Assembly (NCBI GenBank): GCA_017437065.1
Contig: JAFSBX010000143.1
Location: forward strand, 1-64,000
Direction: 5' to 3'
Source: Lachnospiraceae bacterium
GTDB taxonomy: Bacteria; Bacillota; Clostridia; Lachnospirales; Lachnospiraceae
Length of the DNA: 64,000 nucleotides
Under the pieces are notes generated by a model. It had not been told where the DNA came from. It saw only the letters and a program-made list of their open reading frames with translations, and ran no database searches. This document shows, one piece after another, positions 32,220-42,192 of the stretch (position 1 is its first letter; each line of letters starts with the position of its first letter). Position numbers and translations under genes: made by a program.

Positions 32220-32831
32220 ATGCAGGAAATTATTATAGCTTTGATGAATCGGTTTGGTTATTGGGGAATTTTGTTGCTGATTGCAATAGAAAATATTTTT
32301 CCACCCATTCCTTCAGAAGTAATTTTGACTTTTGGGGGTTTTATGACTACATATACGTCTCTGAAAGTGCCGGGAGTGATTATATTTTCTACGATTGGTT
32401 CTCTGATTGGAGCTGTTCTGTTGTATGGGATAGGAAAGATATTCAATAAGGAACGTCTGATGATGATTGTGTCGGGACGAATCGGCAGGGTATTGCGGTT
32501 AAAAGCACAGGATATTGAAAGTGCGGAGCAGTGGTTTGAAAAAAGGGGAAATGGTGCGGTGTTTTTTTGTCGGTTTGTGCCGATTGTCAGAAGTTTGATT
32601 TCTATCCCGGCAGGGATGAGTGAAATGCGGATAGTTCCTTTTGTGTTATATACAACGGCAGGTTCACTTATATGGAATACGGTGTTGGTTGTGATAGGAA
32701 GTATTGTAGGCGAAAAGTGGGAAAGTGTAGTGGCCAAAATGGATGCGTATTCTAATTTGACATTAATTGTGCTTGTTATTGTTTTTGTCAGTGTTGCAGG
32801 CGGATTTTATTTTCACAGAAAGAAACAATAA
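32220..32831 (+). CDS. DedA-family membrane protein
   Basis: A 203-residue DedA (SNARE-associated/VTT domain) protein. It shows the early ENIFPPIPSEVILTFGGF motif, glycine-rich GSLIGAVLLYGIG, the conserved FFCRFVPIVRSLISIPAGM region and GSLIWNTVLVVIG, with four to five hydrophobic segments. DedA proteins act in membrane lipid homeostasis, several of them in recycling undecaprenyl phosphate or phosphatidylethanolamine. GGAAAGG precedes the ATG. Confidence 0.92.
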   Translation: MQEIIIALMNRFGYWGILLLIAIENIFPPIPSEVILTFGGFMTTYTSLKVPGVIIFSTIGSLIGAVLLYGIGKIFNKERLMMIVSGRIGRVLRLKAQDIESAEQWFEKRGNGAVFFCRFVPIVRSLISIPAGMSEMRIVPFVLYTTAGSLIWNTVLVVIGSIVGEKWESVVAKMDAYSNLTLIVLVIVFVSVAGGFYFHRKKQ

Positions 32832-32932
32832 CTATAATAAGAAGTTTTTTTGCTTCATAGTCAGCTTCTTTATCGTTCATTTTTTTCATTTTATGTTTTA
32901 GAATTGTAATTCGTGAAAAAATACTTTGTGCA

Positions 32933-32950
32933 AGTTGTACATTTACAACT
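32933..32950 (+). promoter_or_regulatory. Palindrome upstream of araR, candidate AraR operator
   Basis: AGTTGTACATTTACAACT has perfect 7-bp arms around CATT and lies about 105 bases before araR. GTAC/TTGTAC-containing palindromes are usual for AraR sites. A TATAAT at 32997-33002 may be the -10 box. No second copy is seen before araA, which follows araR in the same operon. Confidence 0.55.
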
Positions 32951-33056
32951 ATGAAAAATTGGTACATATAAATGATGAAAAAAATTAAAATTGTATTATA
33001 ATATCATCATAGGCGGAAATGATTATACATAGATAAAATGAATAGGAGTGAATGTA

Positions 33057-34136
33057 TTGGATTACGAAGCAAAATATATGCAAGTGGTTCATTGGATAAA
33101 AGAGCGGATTGAACAGAAGGAATTTTGTCCAAATGAAAAAATTCCTTCGGAACATGAACTGAGTGAACAGTTTGCTTTAAGTCGGCAGACGATTCGTCAT
33201 GCAATTAGCATTTTGGAAGAAGAAGGCATATTAACCAGAGTGAGGGGGAGCGGAACTTACGTTAGTGACAATTGTTTTACTAATTTGTTAAAACGTACAA
33301 GAATTGCAGTAGTTCCTACTTATGTTGATAGTTATATTTTCCCTAAAACAATACAGGGAATTGAGCAGGTACTTACGGAAAATGGATATTCCATGGAACT
33401 TGCTTTTACAAATAATATGGTAGAGCGTGAAAAAGAGATTTTAGAAAATATTATTTCTAAAGATGACATAGCAGGGATGATTATTGAACCTACCAAAAGT
33501 GGTCTTCCTAATCCGAATGAGGAGCTATATCAAAAATTGTTGGAAAAAAAGATACCGATGATATTTATTAACAGTTTTTATAGCAATCTGGATATTCCGC
33601 ATGTTTCGTTGAATGACAGAGGGGTGGCAGTAAAGGCAGTAGAAGCTCTTATTATGGCAGGGCATAAGAATATCACAGCAATTTTAAAAATGGATGATGG
33701 ACAAGGACACAGACGTTACAGCGGATATATGGACGCAATGAAAAATGCAGGATTACCTACAAAAGACGAAAATATTATATGGATAGATACGGAAGATGTA
33801 AGGCATCCTGAATTTTACAAAGAAAAGTTGCTAAGCAAATTGCCGGGATGTAGTGCTATTTTTTGTTATAACGATGAGGTGGCGCTAAATTTATTAAATT
33901 TATTAAGTGAGGAAGGAATCAGTGTTCCGGAAGAGATATCAATAGTAAGTGTGGATGATTCTGAACTGGCAAAATTAAGTAATATAAAACTTTCTTCTAT
34001 TCCGCATCCTGTAGACAGATTAGGTGCAAAAGCGGCAGAAAATCTTTTGCAAATGATGAGGGATTCTAAATTTAACGGTAATTATGAATTTGAAGAAAAA
34101 GTAATTTTGAGAGAGTCTATTGCAAATAGAAATTAA
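33057..34136 (+). CDS. araR: Arabinose operon repressor AraR (GntR-LacI chimera)
   Basis: A 359-residue regulator. An N-terminal GntR-type winged helix (about 5-70, with KIPSEHELSEQFALSRQTIRHAISIL) is joined to a LacI-type sugar-binding domain (TRIAVVPTYVDSYIF; SIVSVDDSELAKLS). This is the AraR architecture, which represses arabinose genes and is released by L-arabinose. The start is probably TTG 33057, 8 bases after AGGAG; a GTG at 33048 overlaps that site. It heads the araR-araA-kinase-araD operon and likely controls itself through 32933-32950. Confidence 0.93.
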   Translation: MDYEAKYMQVVHWIKERIEQKEFCPNEKIPSEHELSEQFALSRQTIRHAISILEEEGILTRVRGSGTYVSDNCFTNLLKRTRIAVVPTYVDSYIFPKTIQGIEQVLTENGYSMELAFTNNMVEREKEILENIISKDDIAGMIIEPTKSGLPNPNEELYQKLLEKKIPMIFINSFYSNLDIPHVSLNDRGVAVKAVEALIMAGHKNITAILKMDDGQGHRRYSGYMDAMKNAGLPTKDENIIWIDTEDVRHPEFYKEKLLSKLPGCSAIFCYNDEVALNLLNLLSEEGISVPEEISIVSVDDSELAKLSNIKLSSIPHPVDRLGAKAAENLLQMMRDSKFNGNYEFEEKVILRESIANRN

Positions 34137-34194
34137 TGCAGGGCAATGAAAATATAGAGTATGTAAAATCATTTATATCTACGGAGGAATAATA

Positions 34195-35691
34195 ATGCAA
34201 GGAATTAAAAATTACAAGTTTTGGTTTTGTACAGGTTCACAGGATTTATATGGTGAGGAATGTTTAAAAAATGTAGCAGAACATTCTCAAAAAATCGTAG
34301 AAGCATTTAATGCTTCCGGAAAACTGCCTTTTGAAGTGGTATGGAAACCTACTCTTATTGATCAGGCTTCTATAAGAAAAACATTCAATGAAGCAAATAA
34401 TGATAAGGAATGTGCAGGTGTTATCACATGGATGCATACATTTTCACCGGCGAAAATGTGGATTATTGGTTTACAGGAGTATAAAAAGCCACTTTGTCAT
34501 TTACATACGCAGTTTAATGAAGAAATTCCATACGATACTATTGATATGGATTTTATGAACGAAAATCAGTCTGCTCATGGTGACAGAGAATATGGACATA
34601 TCGTAAGTCGTATGGGGATAGAAAGAAAAATTATTGTGGGTCACTGGGCTGGTGAAAAAGTACAGAAAACATTGGCAAGCTGGATGAGAACGGCTATTGG
34701 TATTATGGAATCTTCTCATATTCGTGTTGTGCGTGTGGCTGATAATATGCGTAATGTGGCAGTTACAGAAGGAGATAAAGTAGAAGCACAGATTAAATTT
34801 GGTTGGGAAATAGATGCTTATCCCGTTAATGAAATTGTAGAATATGTGGATGCAGTTTCCAAAGGAGAAGTTGATGCATTAGTAGATGAATATTATAGCA
34901 AATATGAGATTCTTTTAGAGGGAAGAGATGCTGCTGAGTTTAAAAAACATGTAGAAGTACAGGCTGGTATTGAGTTAGGCTTTGAGAAGTTTTTAACGGA
35001 GAAAAATTACCATGCTATCGTAACGCATTTTGGTGATTTGGGTGGTTTAAAACAACTTCCGGGGTTGGCTATCCAGAGACTTATGGAGAAAGGATATGGC
35101 TTTGGTGGAGAAGGTGACTGGAAAACGGCAGCTATGGTACGTCTCATGAAAATTATGGCATCTAATACTACAAATGCAAAGGGGACATCCTTTATGGAAG
35201 ATTACACCTATAATTTTGTTCCCGGAAAAGAAGGAATTTTGCAGGCACATATGTTAGAGGTATGTCCAACAGTTGCAGAAGGACCGATTTCGATTAAGTG
35301 TCAACCACTTTCCATGGGAGACAGGGAAGACCCGGCAAGATTGGTATTTACAAGTAAAACGGGTCCGGCAATAGCCACATCTTTAGTAGACTTGGGAAAT
35401 CGTTTCCGGTTAATTATTAATGCAGTGGATTGTAAGAAATGTGAAAAACCAATGCCAAAACTTCCGGTTGCAACGGCATTCTGGACACCGCAACCTTCTT
35501 TGGAAGTAGGAGCGGAAGCGTGGATTTTAGCAGGTGGTGCACATCATACTGCATTTTCTTACGATTTAACTGTGGAGCAGATGGAAGAATGGGCAGCAGC
35601 CATGGGAATCGAAAGTGTTGTTATTGATAATAACACAAATATTCGTGATTTTAAGAACGTTTTAAGATGGAATTCCATTGCATTTAAGTAA
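34195..35691 (+). CDS. araA: L-arabinose isomerase
   Basis: A 498-residue enzyme converting L-arabinose to L-ribulose. It is full length for the family, with the N-terminal FWFCTGSQDLYG, substrate/metal-site segments ITWMHTFSPAKMWI, HLHTQFNEEIP and GEGDWKTAA, and GGAHHTAFSY near the end. GGAGGAA lies 6 bases before the ATG. It follows araR by 58 bases and is the first enzyme of the operon. No arabinose transporter is encoded beside it, so uptake must come from elsewhere. Confidence 0.97.
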   Translation: MQGIKNYKFWFCTGSQDLYGEECLKNVAEHSQKIVEAFNASGKLPFEVVWKPTLIDQASIRKTFNEANNDKECAGVITWMHTFSPAKMWIIGLQEYKKPLCHLHTQFNEEIPYDTIDMDFMNENQSAHGDREYGHIVSRMGIERKIIVGHWAGEKVQKTLASWMRTAIGIMESSHIRVVRVADNMRNVAVTEGDKVEAQIKFGWEIDAYPVNEIVEYVDAVSKGEVDALVDEYYSKYEILLEGRDAAEFKKHVEVQAGIELGFEKFLTEKNYHAIVTHFGDLGGLKQLPGLAIQRLMEKGYGFGGEGDWKTAAMVRLMKIMASNTTNAKGTSFMEDYTYNFVPGKEGILQAHMLEVCPTVAEGPISIKCQPLSMGDREDPARLVFTSKTGPAIATSLVDLGNRFRLIINAVDCKKCEKPMPKLPVATAFWTPQPSLEVGAEAWILAGGAHHTAFSYDLTVEQMEEWAAAMGIESVVIDNNTNIRDFKNVLRWNSIAFK

Positions 35692-35712
35692 AGAGAAAGG
35701 TGCGGTTGCTTT

Positions 35713-37311
35713 ATGGATAATAACGAGATAAAAAAGGCTTTGGAAGAAGGAAAAAGTTCTCTTGGCATTGAATTTGGCTCTACCAGAATTAAAGCAGTTC
35801 TTGTGACAAGCGATAACATTCCGGTGGCAATAGGAAGTCATGAATGGGAGAATCGTTTAGAAAATAATGTCTGGACTTACAGAGTAGAAGACATATGGAA
35901 AGGTTTACAAGATGCATATACACAAATGGTTGCTGATGTAAAGCAAAAATATGAAATTACATTGACAACCATTGGAGCTATTGGATTTAGTGGTATGATG
36001 CATGGGTATATGGCATTTGACAAAAATGGAGAGCTGCTTGTACCCTTCCGCACATGGCGTAATACCATTACGGAAGAAGCAGCAGAAAAGCTGACAAAGG
36101 AGCTTAATTATAATATTCCGCAGAGGTGGAGTATTGCACATTTATATCAGGCGGTTTTGAATGATGAAGAACATGTGAAGGACGTGGCATTCTTTACTAC
36201 ACTTGCAGGATACATCCATTGGAAAATGACAGGAGAGAAGGTTCTCGGTGTAGGTGAGGCTTCCGGAATGTTCCCGATAGATGTGGAAACAAAGAATTAT
36301 AATCAAGTCATGATAGAGCAGTTTGATAAACTAATTGAAGATTTTAATTATGAATGGAAATTAGAAGAAATCCTTCCTAAAGTGCTTGTGGCAGGAGAAA
36401 ATGCCGGTACATTAACGGAGGAAGGAAGTAAGCTGTTAGATATAAGTGGCAATTTAAAATCCGGTATTCCACTTTGTCCGCCTGAGGGAGATGCGGGAAC
36501 CGGGATGACAGCAACCAATAGTATCGTAAAACGTACTGGAAATGTATCTGCCGGAACCAGTATATTTGCAATGATTGTGTTGGAAAAGGAGTTGACGAAA
36601 GTATATCCGGAGATTGACCTTGTAACAACACCTGACGGAAATTTAGTAGGTATGGTTCACTGCAACAATTGTACCTCAGACTTGAATGCGTGGATAAATA
36701 TCTTTAAAGAAGCAACAGAGAGCCTGGGGATGAAAATAGATAAAAATGAACTGTTTGAAACTCTTTACAAAAAGGCGTTGGAAGGTGATACGGATTGTGG
36801 AAATCTTCTTGCTTATAATTACTTTTCGGGAGAGCCGGTTACGGGCTTTACAGAAGGAAGACCTCTTTTTGTTCGTACACCGAACAGTAGATTTAACCTT
36901 GCAAATTTTATGCGTGTTAATTTGTATTCTTCCATGGCAGCTTTGAAGGTAGGGCTGGATATTATGCTAAAAGAAGAAGGTGTACAGATAGATCGTATTT
37001 TCGGACACGGAGGTCTTTTTAAAACGAAAGGTGTGGGACAAAAATTTATGGCAACAGCTATAAATGCTCCGGTTTCTGTTATGGAGACTGCCGGTGAAGG
37101 TGGTGCATGGGGGATGGCTCTGTTAGCTTCGTATATGATAAATAAAGAAAACGGAGAATCTTTGGAAGACTATCTTTTAAATAAAGTCTTTAGAGGGAAG
37201 AATGGAGAAGAAATGTTGCCTGATACAGTGGATGTTGAAGGTTTTGAACGCTTTATTGAACGCTATAAAAGAGGGTTGTTGATTGAGCATACCGCAATAG
37301 AAAATATGTAA
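35713..37311 (+). CDS. FGGY-family sugar kinase, probable ribulokinase
   Basis: A 532-residue FGGY kinase. It has ATP-binding loop [30 protein letters not shown], the [14 protein letters not shown] segment, TGNVSAGTS and [13 protein letters not shown]. By operon position it should phosphorylate L-ribulose to L-ribulose 5-phosphate. The sequence does not look like classical AraB of E. coli or Bacillus and is closer to the separate ribulokinase type described in Clostridium (AraK), so no araB symbol is given. It starts 21 bases after araA. Confidence 0.88.
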   Translation: MDNNEIKKALEEGKSSLGIEFGSTRIKAVLVTSDNIPVAIGSHEWENRLENNVWTYRVEDIWKGLQDAYTQMVADVKQKYEITLTTIGAIGFSGMMHGYMAFDKNGELLVPFRTWRNTITEEAAEKLTKELNYNIPQRWSIAHLYQAVLNDEEHVKDVAFFTTLAGYIHWKMTGEKVLGVGEASGMFPIDVETKNYNQVMIEQFDKLIEDFNYEWKLEEILPKVLVAGENAGTLTEEGSKLLDISGNLKSGIPLCPPEGDAGTGMTATNSIVKRTGNVSAGTSIFAMIVLEKELTKVYPEIDLVTTPDGNLVGMVHCNNCTSDLNAWINIFKEATESLGMKIDKNELFETLYKKALEGDTDCGNLLAYNYFSGEPVTGFTEGRPLFVRTPNSRFNLANFMRVNLYSSMAALKVGLDIMLKEEGVQIDRIFGHGGLFKTKGVGQKFMATAINAPVSVMETAGEGGAWGMALLASYMINKENGESLEDYLLNKVFRGKNGEEMLPDTVDVEGFERFIERYKRGLLIEHTAIENM

Positions 37312-37390
37312 AATAGTATTTTTGTAGGACGAGCATGCGATAGAAGACCAGTTGTTTATTACAATTTTAAAGAAAGGTATAGTTGGTATA

Positions 37391-38080
37391 ATGTTAGAAG
37401 AACTGAAAAAACAAGTTTATGAGGCCAATATGAATCTTCAAAAATACAAGTTGATTACTTTTACATGGGGAAACGTAAGTGGTATTGATAGAAAAAAAGG
37501 GTTATTTGTAATTAAACCGTCGGGAGTAGCGTATGATGTGCTTTCTCCGAAAGATATGGTTGTTATGGATTTGGAAGGAAATAAAGTAGAAGGAGATTTT
37601 AACCCATCTTCTGACACAGCCACTCATTTGGAATTATACAAAGCGTTCCCGGAAATAGGCGGGGTTGTACATACGCATTCTGCCTGGGCAACAAGCTGGG
37701 CTCAGGCAGGGAGAAATATTCCCTGTTATGGAACAACACATGCGGATTATTTTTATGGAGAGATCCCTTGTGTGAGATGTTTAACAAAAGAAGAAATTGA
37801 GGATGGCTATGAAAAGAATACTGGAAAATTAATTGTTGATTATTTTAAAGACAAGGAAATTATGGCAGTTCCGGCAGTTCTTTGCAAAAATCATGGTCCC
37901 TTTACATGGGGGAAGGATGCATGTGAAGCAGTTCATAATGCGGTAGTTTTAGAAGAGGTTGCAAAAATGGCAGCACGTTGTGAACAAATAAATCCACAGG
38001 TAAAACAAATGTCACAGGAGCTTAGGGATAAGCACTATTTTAGAAAACATGGTAAAAATGCCTATTATGGACAGAATTGA
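37391..38080 (+). CDS. araD: L-ribulose-5-phosphate 4-epimerase
   Basis: A 229-residue class II aldolase-fold enzyme converting L-ribulose 5-phosphate to D-xylulose 5-phosphate. It shows [21 protein letters not shown], zinc ligands in [26 protein letters not shown] and the late [13 protein letters not shown] 37391 gives the family N-terminus [13 protein letters not shown]; an ATG 13 codons upstream adds an unrelated stretch. It ends the arabinose operon. No clear hairpin terminator follows before the rho promoter. Confidence 0.96.
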   Translation: MLEELKKQVYEANMNLQKYKLITFTWGNVSGIDRKKGLFVIKPSGVAYDVLSPKDMVVMDLEGNKVEGDFNPSSDTATHLELYKAFPEIGGVVHTHSAWATSWAQAGRNIPCYGTTHADYFYGEIPCVRCLTKEEIEDGYEKNTGKLIVDYFKDKEIMAVPAVLCKNHGPFTWGKDACEAVHNAVVLEEVAKMAARCEQINPQVKQMSQELRDKHYFRKHGKNAYYGQN

Positions 38081-38146
38081 ATATTTGAAATATAGTTTCA
38101 TGAATGAACGAAAAAATAAATGCTTTTCTTTCTGACCAAAGTATTG

Positions 38147-38152
38147 TATAAT
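38147..38152 (+). promoter_or_regulatory. Probable -10 box of the rho operon
   Basis: TATAAT preceded by a T-rich stretch (TTTCTT about 16 bases upstream) lies about 130 bases before rho. The long leader may allow autoregulation, as known for rho in other bacteria. Confidence 0.4.
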
Positions 38153-38281
38153 AGCAGAAGTAGCAAATGAGTTAGCAATAGGTCTTTTATACATATCATG
38201 AGTTAAATCCCAATATTACATTTAAAAGTTAATAATTACATCAGTCAAAGACTGATTTGGGAAAAGAATAATGGAGGGTTT

Positions 38282-39715
38282 ATGAGAGAAAAATACGAAT
38301 CTCTGGCATTGGCAAATTTGAAAGAAATCGCAAAAGCAAGAGGGATTAAAGGAACGTCCACAATGAAAAAGGCGGATTTGGTAGAAGCTATGCTTTTGCA
38401 GGATGAGAAAGAAAAGAATTCGGATGGAGCATCCAAGTCTACAGAAAATGTAAGTGTACAAGGGCAGGAAAATGCAGATAAGAGCAGTGAAAATAGTACT
38501 GCTAAGGAGAGTGTGGCAGGAAAAGAAAATGGAAGAAGAGACGGGGGAATTGAAGTACCGACTCAGGAAAAATTTCCGGCTGAACTTGACAGTGGAATTA
38601 CGGCAAACGGTATTTTGGAAGTAATGCCGGATGGTTATGGATTTATCCGTTGTGAAAACTATCTTCCGGGTGAGAATGACGTATATGTGGCACCAAGTCA
38701 GATTCGTCGTTTCAACTTAAAAACAGGAGATATTATTGAAGGAAATACAAGAATTAAGACACAGAGTGAAAAGTTCAGTGCACTTTTGTATTTAAAGAAA
38801 ATTAATGGTTTTTCACCGGAAGAGGCAAGTAAGAGATGTAATTTTGAAGATATGACACCGATTTTTCCGAACGAGCGTCTTCGTCTGGAAATGCCGGGTT
38901 CCTCTGTTGCCATGCGTATTATGGATTTAATCAGTCCGGTAGGTAAGGGACAAAGGGGTATGATTGTATCTCCGCCAAAAGCAGGTAAGACAACACTTTT
39001 AAAGGAAGTGGCAAAATCCGTTACGAAGAATTCTCCGGAGATGCATCTGATTATCTTATTAATTGATGAACGTCCGGAAGAAGTAACCGATATTAAAGAA
39101 GCAATTGAAGGACCAAATGTAGAAGTTATTTATTCCACATTTGATGAGCTTCCGGAGCATCACAAACGTGTATCCGAAATGGTAATTGAACGTGCAAAAC
39201 GTTTAGTAGAGCATAAGAAAGACGTTATGATTCTGCTTGACAGTATTACAAGACTTACAAGAGCATATAACCTTACCGTTCCACCAAGTGGAAGAACCTT
39301 ATCCGGTGGTCTTGATCCGGCAGCACTGCATATGCCGAAGCGCTTCTTTGGTGCAGCAAGAAATATGCGTGAGGGTGGAAGTCTTACCGTTTTAGCAACT
39401 GCACTTGTGGAAACAGGAAGTAAAATGGATGACGTAGTTTACGAAGAATTTAAGGGAACAGGTAACATGGAAATGGTACTTGACCGTAAGTTATCCGAAA
39501 AGAGAGTATTCCCTGCCATTGATATTCCGAAATCCGGTACAAGACGTGAAGATTTGTTGTTAAATCCGGAAGAACTGGAAGCTATCAATATTATGAGAAA
39601 AGCGCTTAACGGATTGAAACCGGAAGAAGCGGTTGATAAAATTTTGGACATGTTTGCAAGAACAAGAAACAATAACGAATTTGTTCAGATGGTTAAAAAA
39701 ATGCGCTTTATTTAA
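38282..39715 (+). CDS. rho: Transcription termination factor Rho
   Basis: A 477-residue hexameric RNA helicase. The N-terminal Rho-N/SAP domain (LANLKEIAKARGIKGTSTMK) is followed by a Ser/Glu/Lys-rich insertion (about 45-95), the RNA-binding cold-shock fold (GILEVMPDGYGFIRCENYLPG) and the ATPase core with P-loop PPKAGKTTLLKE, Walker B VMILLDSITRLTRAYN and Q-loop region. The charged insertion is common in Clostridia and variable. GGAGGGT precedes the ATG. Confidence 0.97.
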   Translation: MREKYESLALANLKEIAKARGIKGTSTMKKADLVEAMLLQDEKEKNSDGASKSTENVSVQGQENADKSSENSTAKESVAGKENGRRDGGIEVPTQEKFPAELDSGITANGILEVMPDGYGFIRCENYLPGENDVYVAPSQIRRFNLKTGDIIEGNTRIKTQSEKFSALLYLKKINGFSPEEASKRCNFEDMTPIFPNERLRLEMPGSSVAMRIMDLISPVGKGQRGMIVSPPKAGKTTLLKEVAKSVTKNSPEMHLIILLIDERPEEVTDIKEAIEGPNVEVIYSTFDELPEHHKRVSEMVIERAKRLVEHKKDVMILLDSITRLTRAYNLTVPPSGRTLSGGLDPAALHMPKRFFGAARNMREGGSLTVLATALVETGSKMDDVVYEEFKGTGNMEMVLDRKLSEKRVFPAIDIPKSGTRREDLLLNPEELEAINIMRKALNGLKPEEAVDKILDMFARTRNNNEFVQMVKKMRFI

Positions 39716-39724
39716 AAGAAACAC

Positions 39725-39753
39725 TTGCATAGAATTCCAAGCTATGCTAAAAT
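39725..39753 (+). promoter_or_regulatory. Promoter of rpmE
   Basis: TTGCAT (39725-39730), 17-base spacer and TAAAAT (39748-39753), directly after the rho stop codon and about 90 bases before rpmE. Confidence 0.6.
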
Positions 39754-39846
39754 GAGGAAGTTGTTTATGGAAAACATAGACAATTGCTTTTGAAGCAAGC
39801 GGATGAGAACATTTTAGAGTAAAGATAGATGTAGAGAGGTGAAATC

Positions 39847-40053
39847 ATGAGAGAAGGAATCCATCCTGAGTATCATCAGGCAACTGTAACATGCAACTGC
39901 GGTAACACATTTGTAACAGGTTCTACAAAACCTGAAATCCACGTAGAAGTTTGTTCTAAATGTCATTCATTCTACACAGGTCAGCAGAAAACTGCAAGAG
40001 CTGATGGACGTATTGACAAGTTCAACAAAAAATACGGTGTGGCAAGCAAATAA
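39847..40053 (+). CDS. rpmE: 50S ribosomal protein L31, zinc-binding type
   Basis: A 68-residue protein, full length for L31. The CNCGN and [12 protein letters not shown] motifs give the four cysteines of the zinc-binding form, with [11 protein letters not shown] at the start. AGAGGTG precedes the ATG. It lies in the conserved rho-rpmE-DUF1385-prmC-prfA order and is followed by a terminator that may limit expression of the downstream genes. Confidence 0.97.
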   Translation: MREGIHPEYHQATVTCNCGNTFVTGSTKPEIHVEVCSKCHSFYTGQQKTARADGRIDKFNKKYGVASK

Positions 40054-40061
40054 GATTTTAA

Positions 40062-40097
40062 GAAAGGTTGGGGTGTTGCATCTCAACCTTCTTTTAA
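40062..40097 (+). terminator. Terminator after rpmE
   Basis: AAGGTTGGGGTG pairs with CATCTCAACCTT and is followed by CTTTT. It probably separates abundant rpmE mRNA from the genes downstream. Confidence 0.75.
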
Positions 40098-40142
40098 TAA
40101 TGAGAATTACTATGTAATTCATGTTACGTTTCGGAGGTTATA

Positions 40143-41138
40143 ATGAAAAAAAATAAAGGTAACCGTTATTCGGGCATTGGTGGTCAGGCAGTACTGGAAG
40201 GCATAATGATGAAAAACAAAGATCAGTATGCAGTAGCGGTTCGTAAGCCTGATGGTGAGATTGAAGTGGAAGTCGATGTATACCACGGAATTATGCATGA
40301 AAGTAAGATTACAAAAATTCCTTTCTTACGTGGTATTTTTAATTTTATAGATTCCCTCATGTTAGGAACGAAAACACTGAATTTTTCTGCATCCTTTTAT
40401 GAGGAAGAAGATGCGGAAGAAACCAAAACAGATAAATTTCTGGATAAGTTGTTTGGTGGGAAAGCAGAGAAGATATTGATGGGAGCAACCACGGTATTTG
40501 CGGTGGTGCTTGCAGTGGCAATTTTTATTGTTCTGCCATATTTTTTGTCTTCTCTTTTACAGGATTATGTAAGAAATACATCTTTAATGGCAATTATTGA
40601 AGGTGTGATACGTATTGTAATTTTCCTTTTATATGTAGTAGGAATTTCTGCAATGCAAGACATTAAAAGAGTATATCAGTATCATGGGGCAGAACACAAA
40701 TGCATTAACTGTATTGAAAGAGGACGACCACTTACGGTAAAAAACGTAATGAGAAGTTCAAGACTTCATAAAAGATGTGGAACCAGTTTTATGTTTCTGG
40801 TAATGTTTATTAGTATTATTTTGTTTTTCTTTATTCGGGTGGAAAATCCGGTATACAAAGTAATTATTCGTATTTTGCTGATTCCGGTAATTGCGGGAAT
40901 TTCTTATGAAATTATCAGATGGGCAGGAAGAAGTAACAATATTTTTGTCCGTATTTTATCTGTACCGGGAATGTGTATTCAGAGAATTACAACAAAAGAG
41001 CCTGACGAAAGTATGGCGGAAGTTGCGATTAAAGCGGTGGAAGCAGTGTTTGACTGGAAAGAATATTTGCATGAGACTTTCGGATATGAAGTAGATGAAT
41101 CGTGGATGGCGGATGAACCTGAAAAAGAGGAAGAATAA
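40143..41138 (+). CDS. DUF1385 conserved membrane protein
   Basis: A 331-residue protein of the DUF1385 family, nearly always found beside prmC and prfA in Firmicutes. It has N-terminal GGQAVLEGIMMKNK, two or more membrane helices after residue 115 (VFAVVLAVAIFIVLPYF), the AEHKCINCIERGR region, RLHKRCGTSFM and a second hydrophobic block. The conserved His and Cys suggest metal binding or a quinone-like function, but its role is not established. CGGAGG lies just before the ATG. Confidence 0.9.
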   Translation: MKKNKGNRYSGIGGQAVLEGIMMKNKDQYAVAVRKPDGEIEVEVDVYHGIMHESKITKIPFLRGIFNFIDSLMLGTKTLNFSASFYEEEDAEETKTDKFLDKLFGGKAEKILMGATTVFAVVLAVAIFIVLPYFLSSLLQDYVRNTSLMAIIEGVIRIVIFLLYVVGISAMQDIKRVYQYHGAEHKCINCIERGRPLTVKNVMRSSRLHKRCGTSFMFLVMFISIILFFFIRVENPVYKVIIRILLIPVIAGISYEIIRWAGRSNNIFVRILSVPGMCIQRITTKEPDESMAEVAIKAVEAVFDWKEYLHETFGYEVDESWMADEPEKEEE

Positions 41139-41213
41139 AAGATTGATGTTCGGGAGAGTTGGCGAGAAACAAGAGGTTGAGATAGAGTATTATTAAAACG
41201 GCAGGATTTATTT

Positions 41214-42047
41214 ATGGAATATAAGAAGTTATTTGAGTGGGGACAGACAAAATTACAGAATGCCGGCATTGAAGAAGCAACTTTGGATGCAAGGCTTCTT
41301 TTAGAATTTGTATGTGGTACAGACAGAAACACATTACTTGTGCATGGTGAACGTCCGGTGGCGGAAGAAGAGCAAAGGCGGTACGAGGAGTATATTGGCA
41401 AAAGAGAAAGCAGAATTCCGCTTCAATATATTACCGGAGAGCAGGAGTTTATGGGACTGCCTTTTATGGTAAATGAAAATGTACTGATTCCCAGACAGGA
41501 TACAGAGACTTTGACAGAGGAAGCATTGCGGAATCTGCATGATGGAATGTCTGTACTGGATATGTGTACCGGTTCGGGGTGTATTTTGCTGAGTTTGTTA
41601 AATTATACGAATGACTGCGTAGGTGTGGGTGTGGATATTTCTGAAAAAGCACTTGCGGTAGCAGAAGAGAATAATCGACGTTTAGGAAAAAATGCAGTCT
41701 TTCTGCAAAGCAACTTGTTTGAAAATGTGGAAGGAAAATTTGATGTTATTGTTTCTAATCCACCGTATATTCCGTCAGAAGTTATTCCTACGCTGATGGA
41801 AGAAGTGAAAACATATGAGCCGATGTCAGCACTTGACGGGAAAGAAGACGGACTGTATTTTTATAGGGAGATTGTAAAACAGGCAGGAGCATATCTGAAT
41901 CGAGGTGGTCGGTTGTTATTTGAAATTGGTTGTGAGCAGGCGGAGGATGTAAGTAAGCTGCTTGTGGACGCAGGTTATAAAGATGTGCAGGTCATAAAAG
42001 ATTTGGCAGGACTGGATAGAGTGGTTACTGGAAGTTACGTGCCATAG
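41214..42047 (+). CDS. prmC: Peptide chain release factor N5-glutamine methyltransferase
   Basis: A 277-residue enzyme that methylates the GGQ glutamine of release factors. It has an N-terminal helical domain, the SAM-binding motif VLDMCTGSGCILLSL, VGVDISEKAL, and the catalytic NPPY in VSNPPYIPSEVI. It lies 145 bases before prfA, whose product RF1 is its substrate. The ribosome binding site (CAGGA) is modest. Confidence 0.96.
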   Translation: MEYKKLFEWGQTKLQNAGIEEATLDARLLLEFVCGTDRNTLLVHGERPVAEEEQRRYEEYIGKRESRIPLQYITGEQEFMGLPFMVNENVLIPRQDTETLTEEALRNLHDGMSVLDMCTGSGCILLSLLNYTNDCVGVGVDISEKALAVAEENNRRLGKNAVFLQSNLFENVEGKFDVIVSNPPYIPSEVIPTLMEEVKTYEPMSALDGKEDGLYFYREIVKQAGAYLNRGGRLLFEIGCEQAEDVSKLLVDAGYKDVQVIKDLAGLDRVVTGSYVP

Positions 42048-42192
42048 TTAGGATGAGAAATTCGGAGTGAACCGGAAAGTTTTTGCAAATGAGTTATAAA
42101 ATCTTGTACAAGAGAACAAGAGTTACAAAGTGTTGTATAGTATGAAGTAAAGCGTAATAATCGCCGGAAATCCGGCAGAAAAGAGGATAGAG

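Noticed and set aside
35713..37311. Naming the FGGY kinase araB or xylB
   Set aside because: The sequence fits neither well enough by eye; only its role is inferred from the operon.
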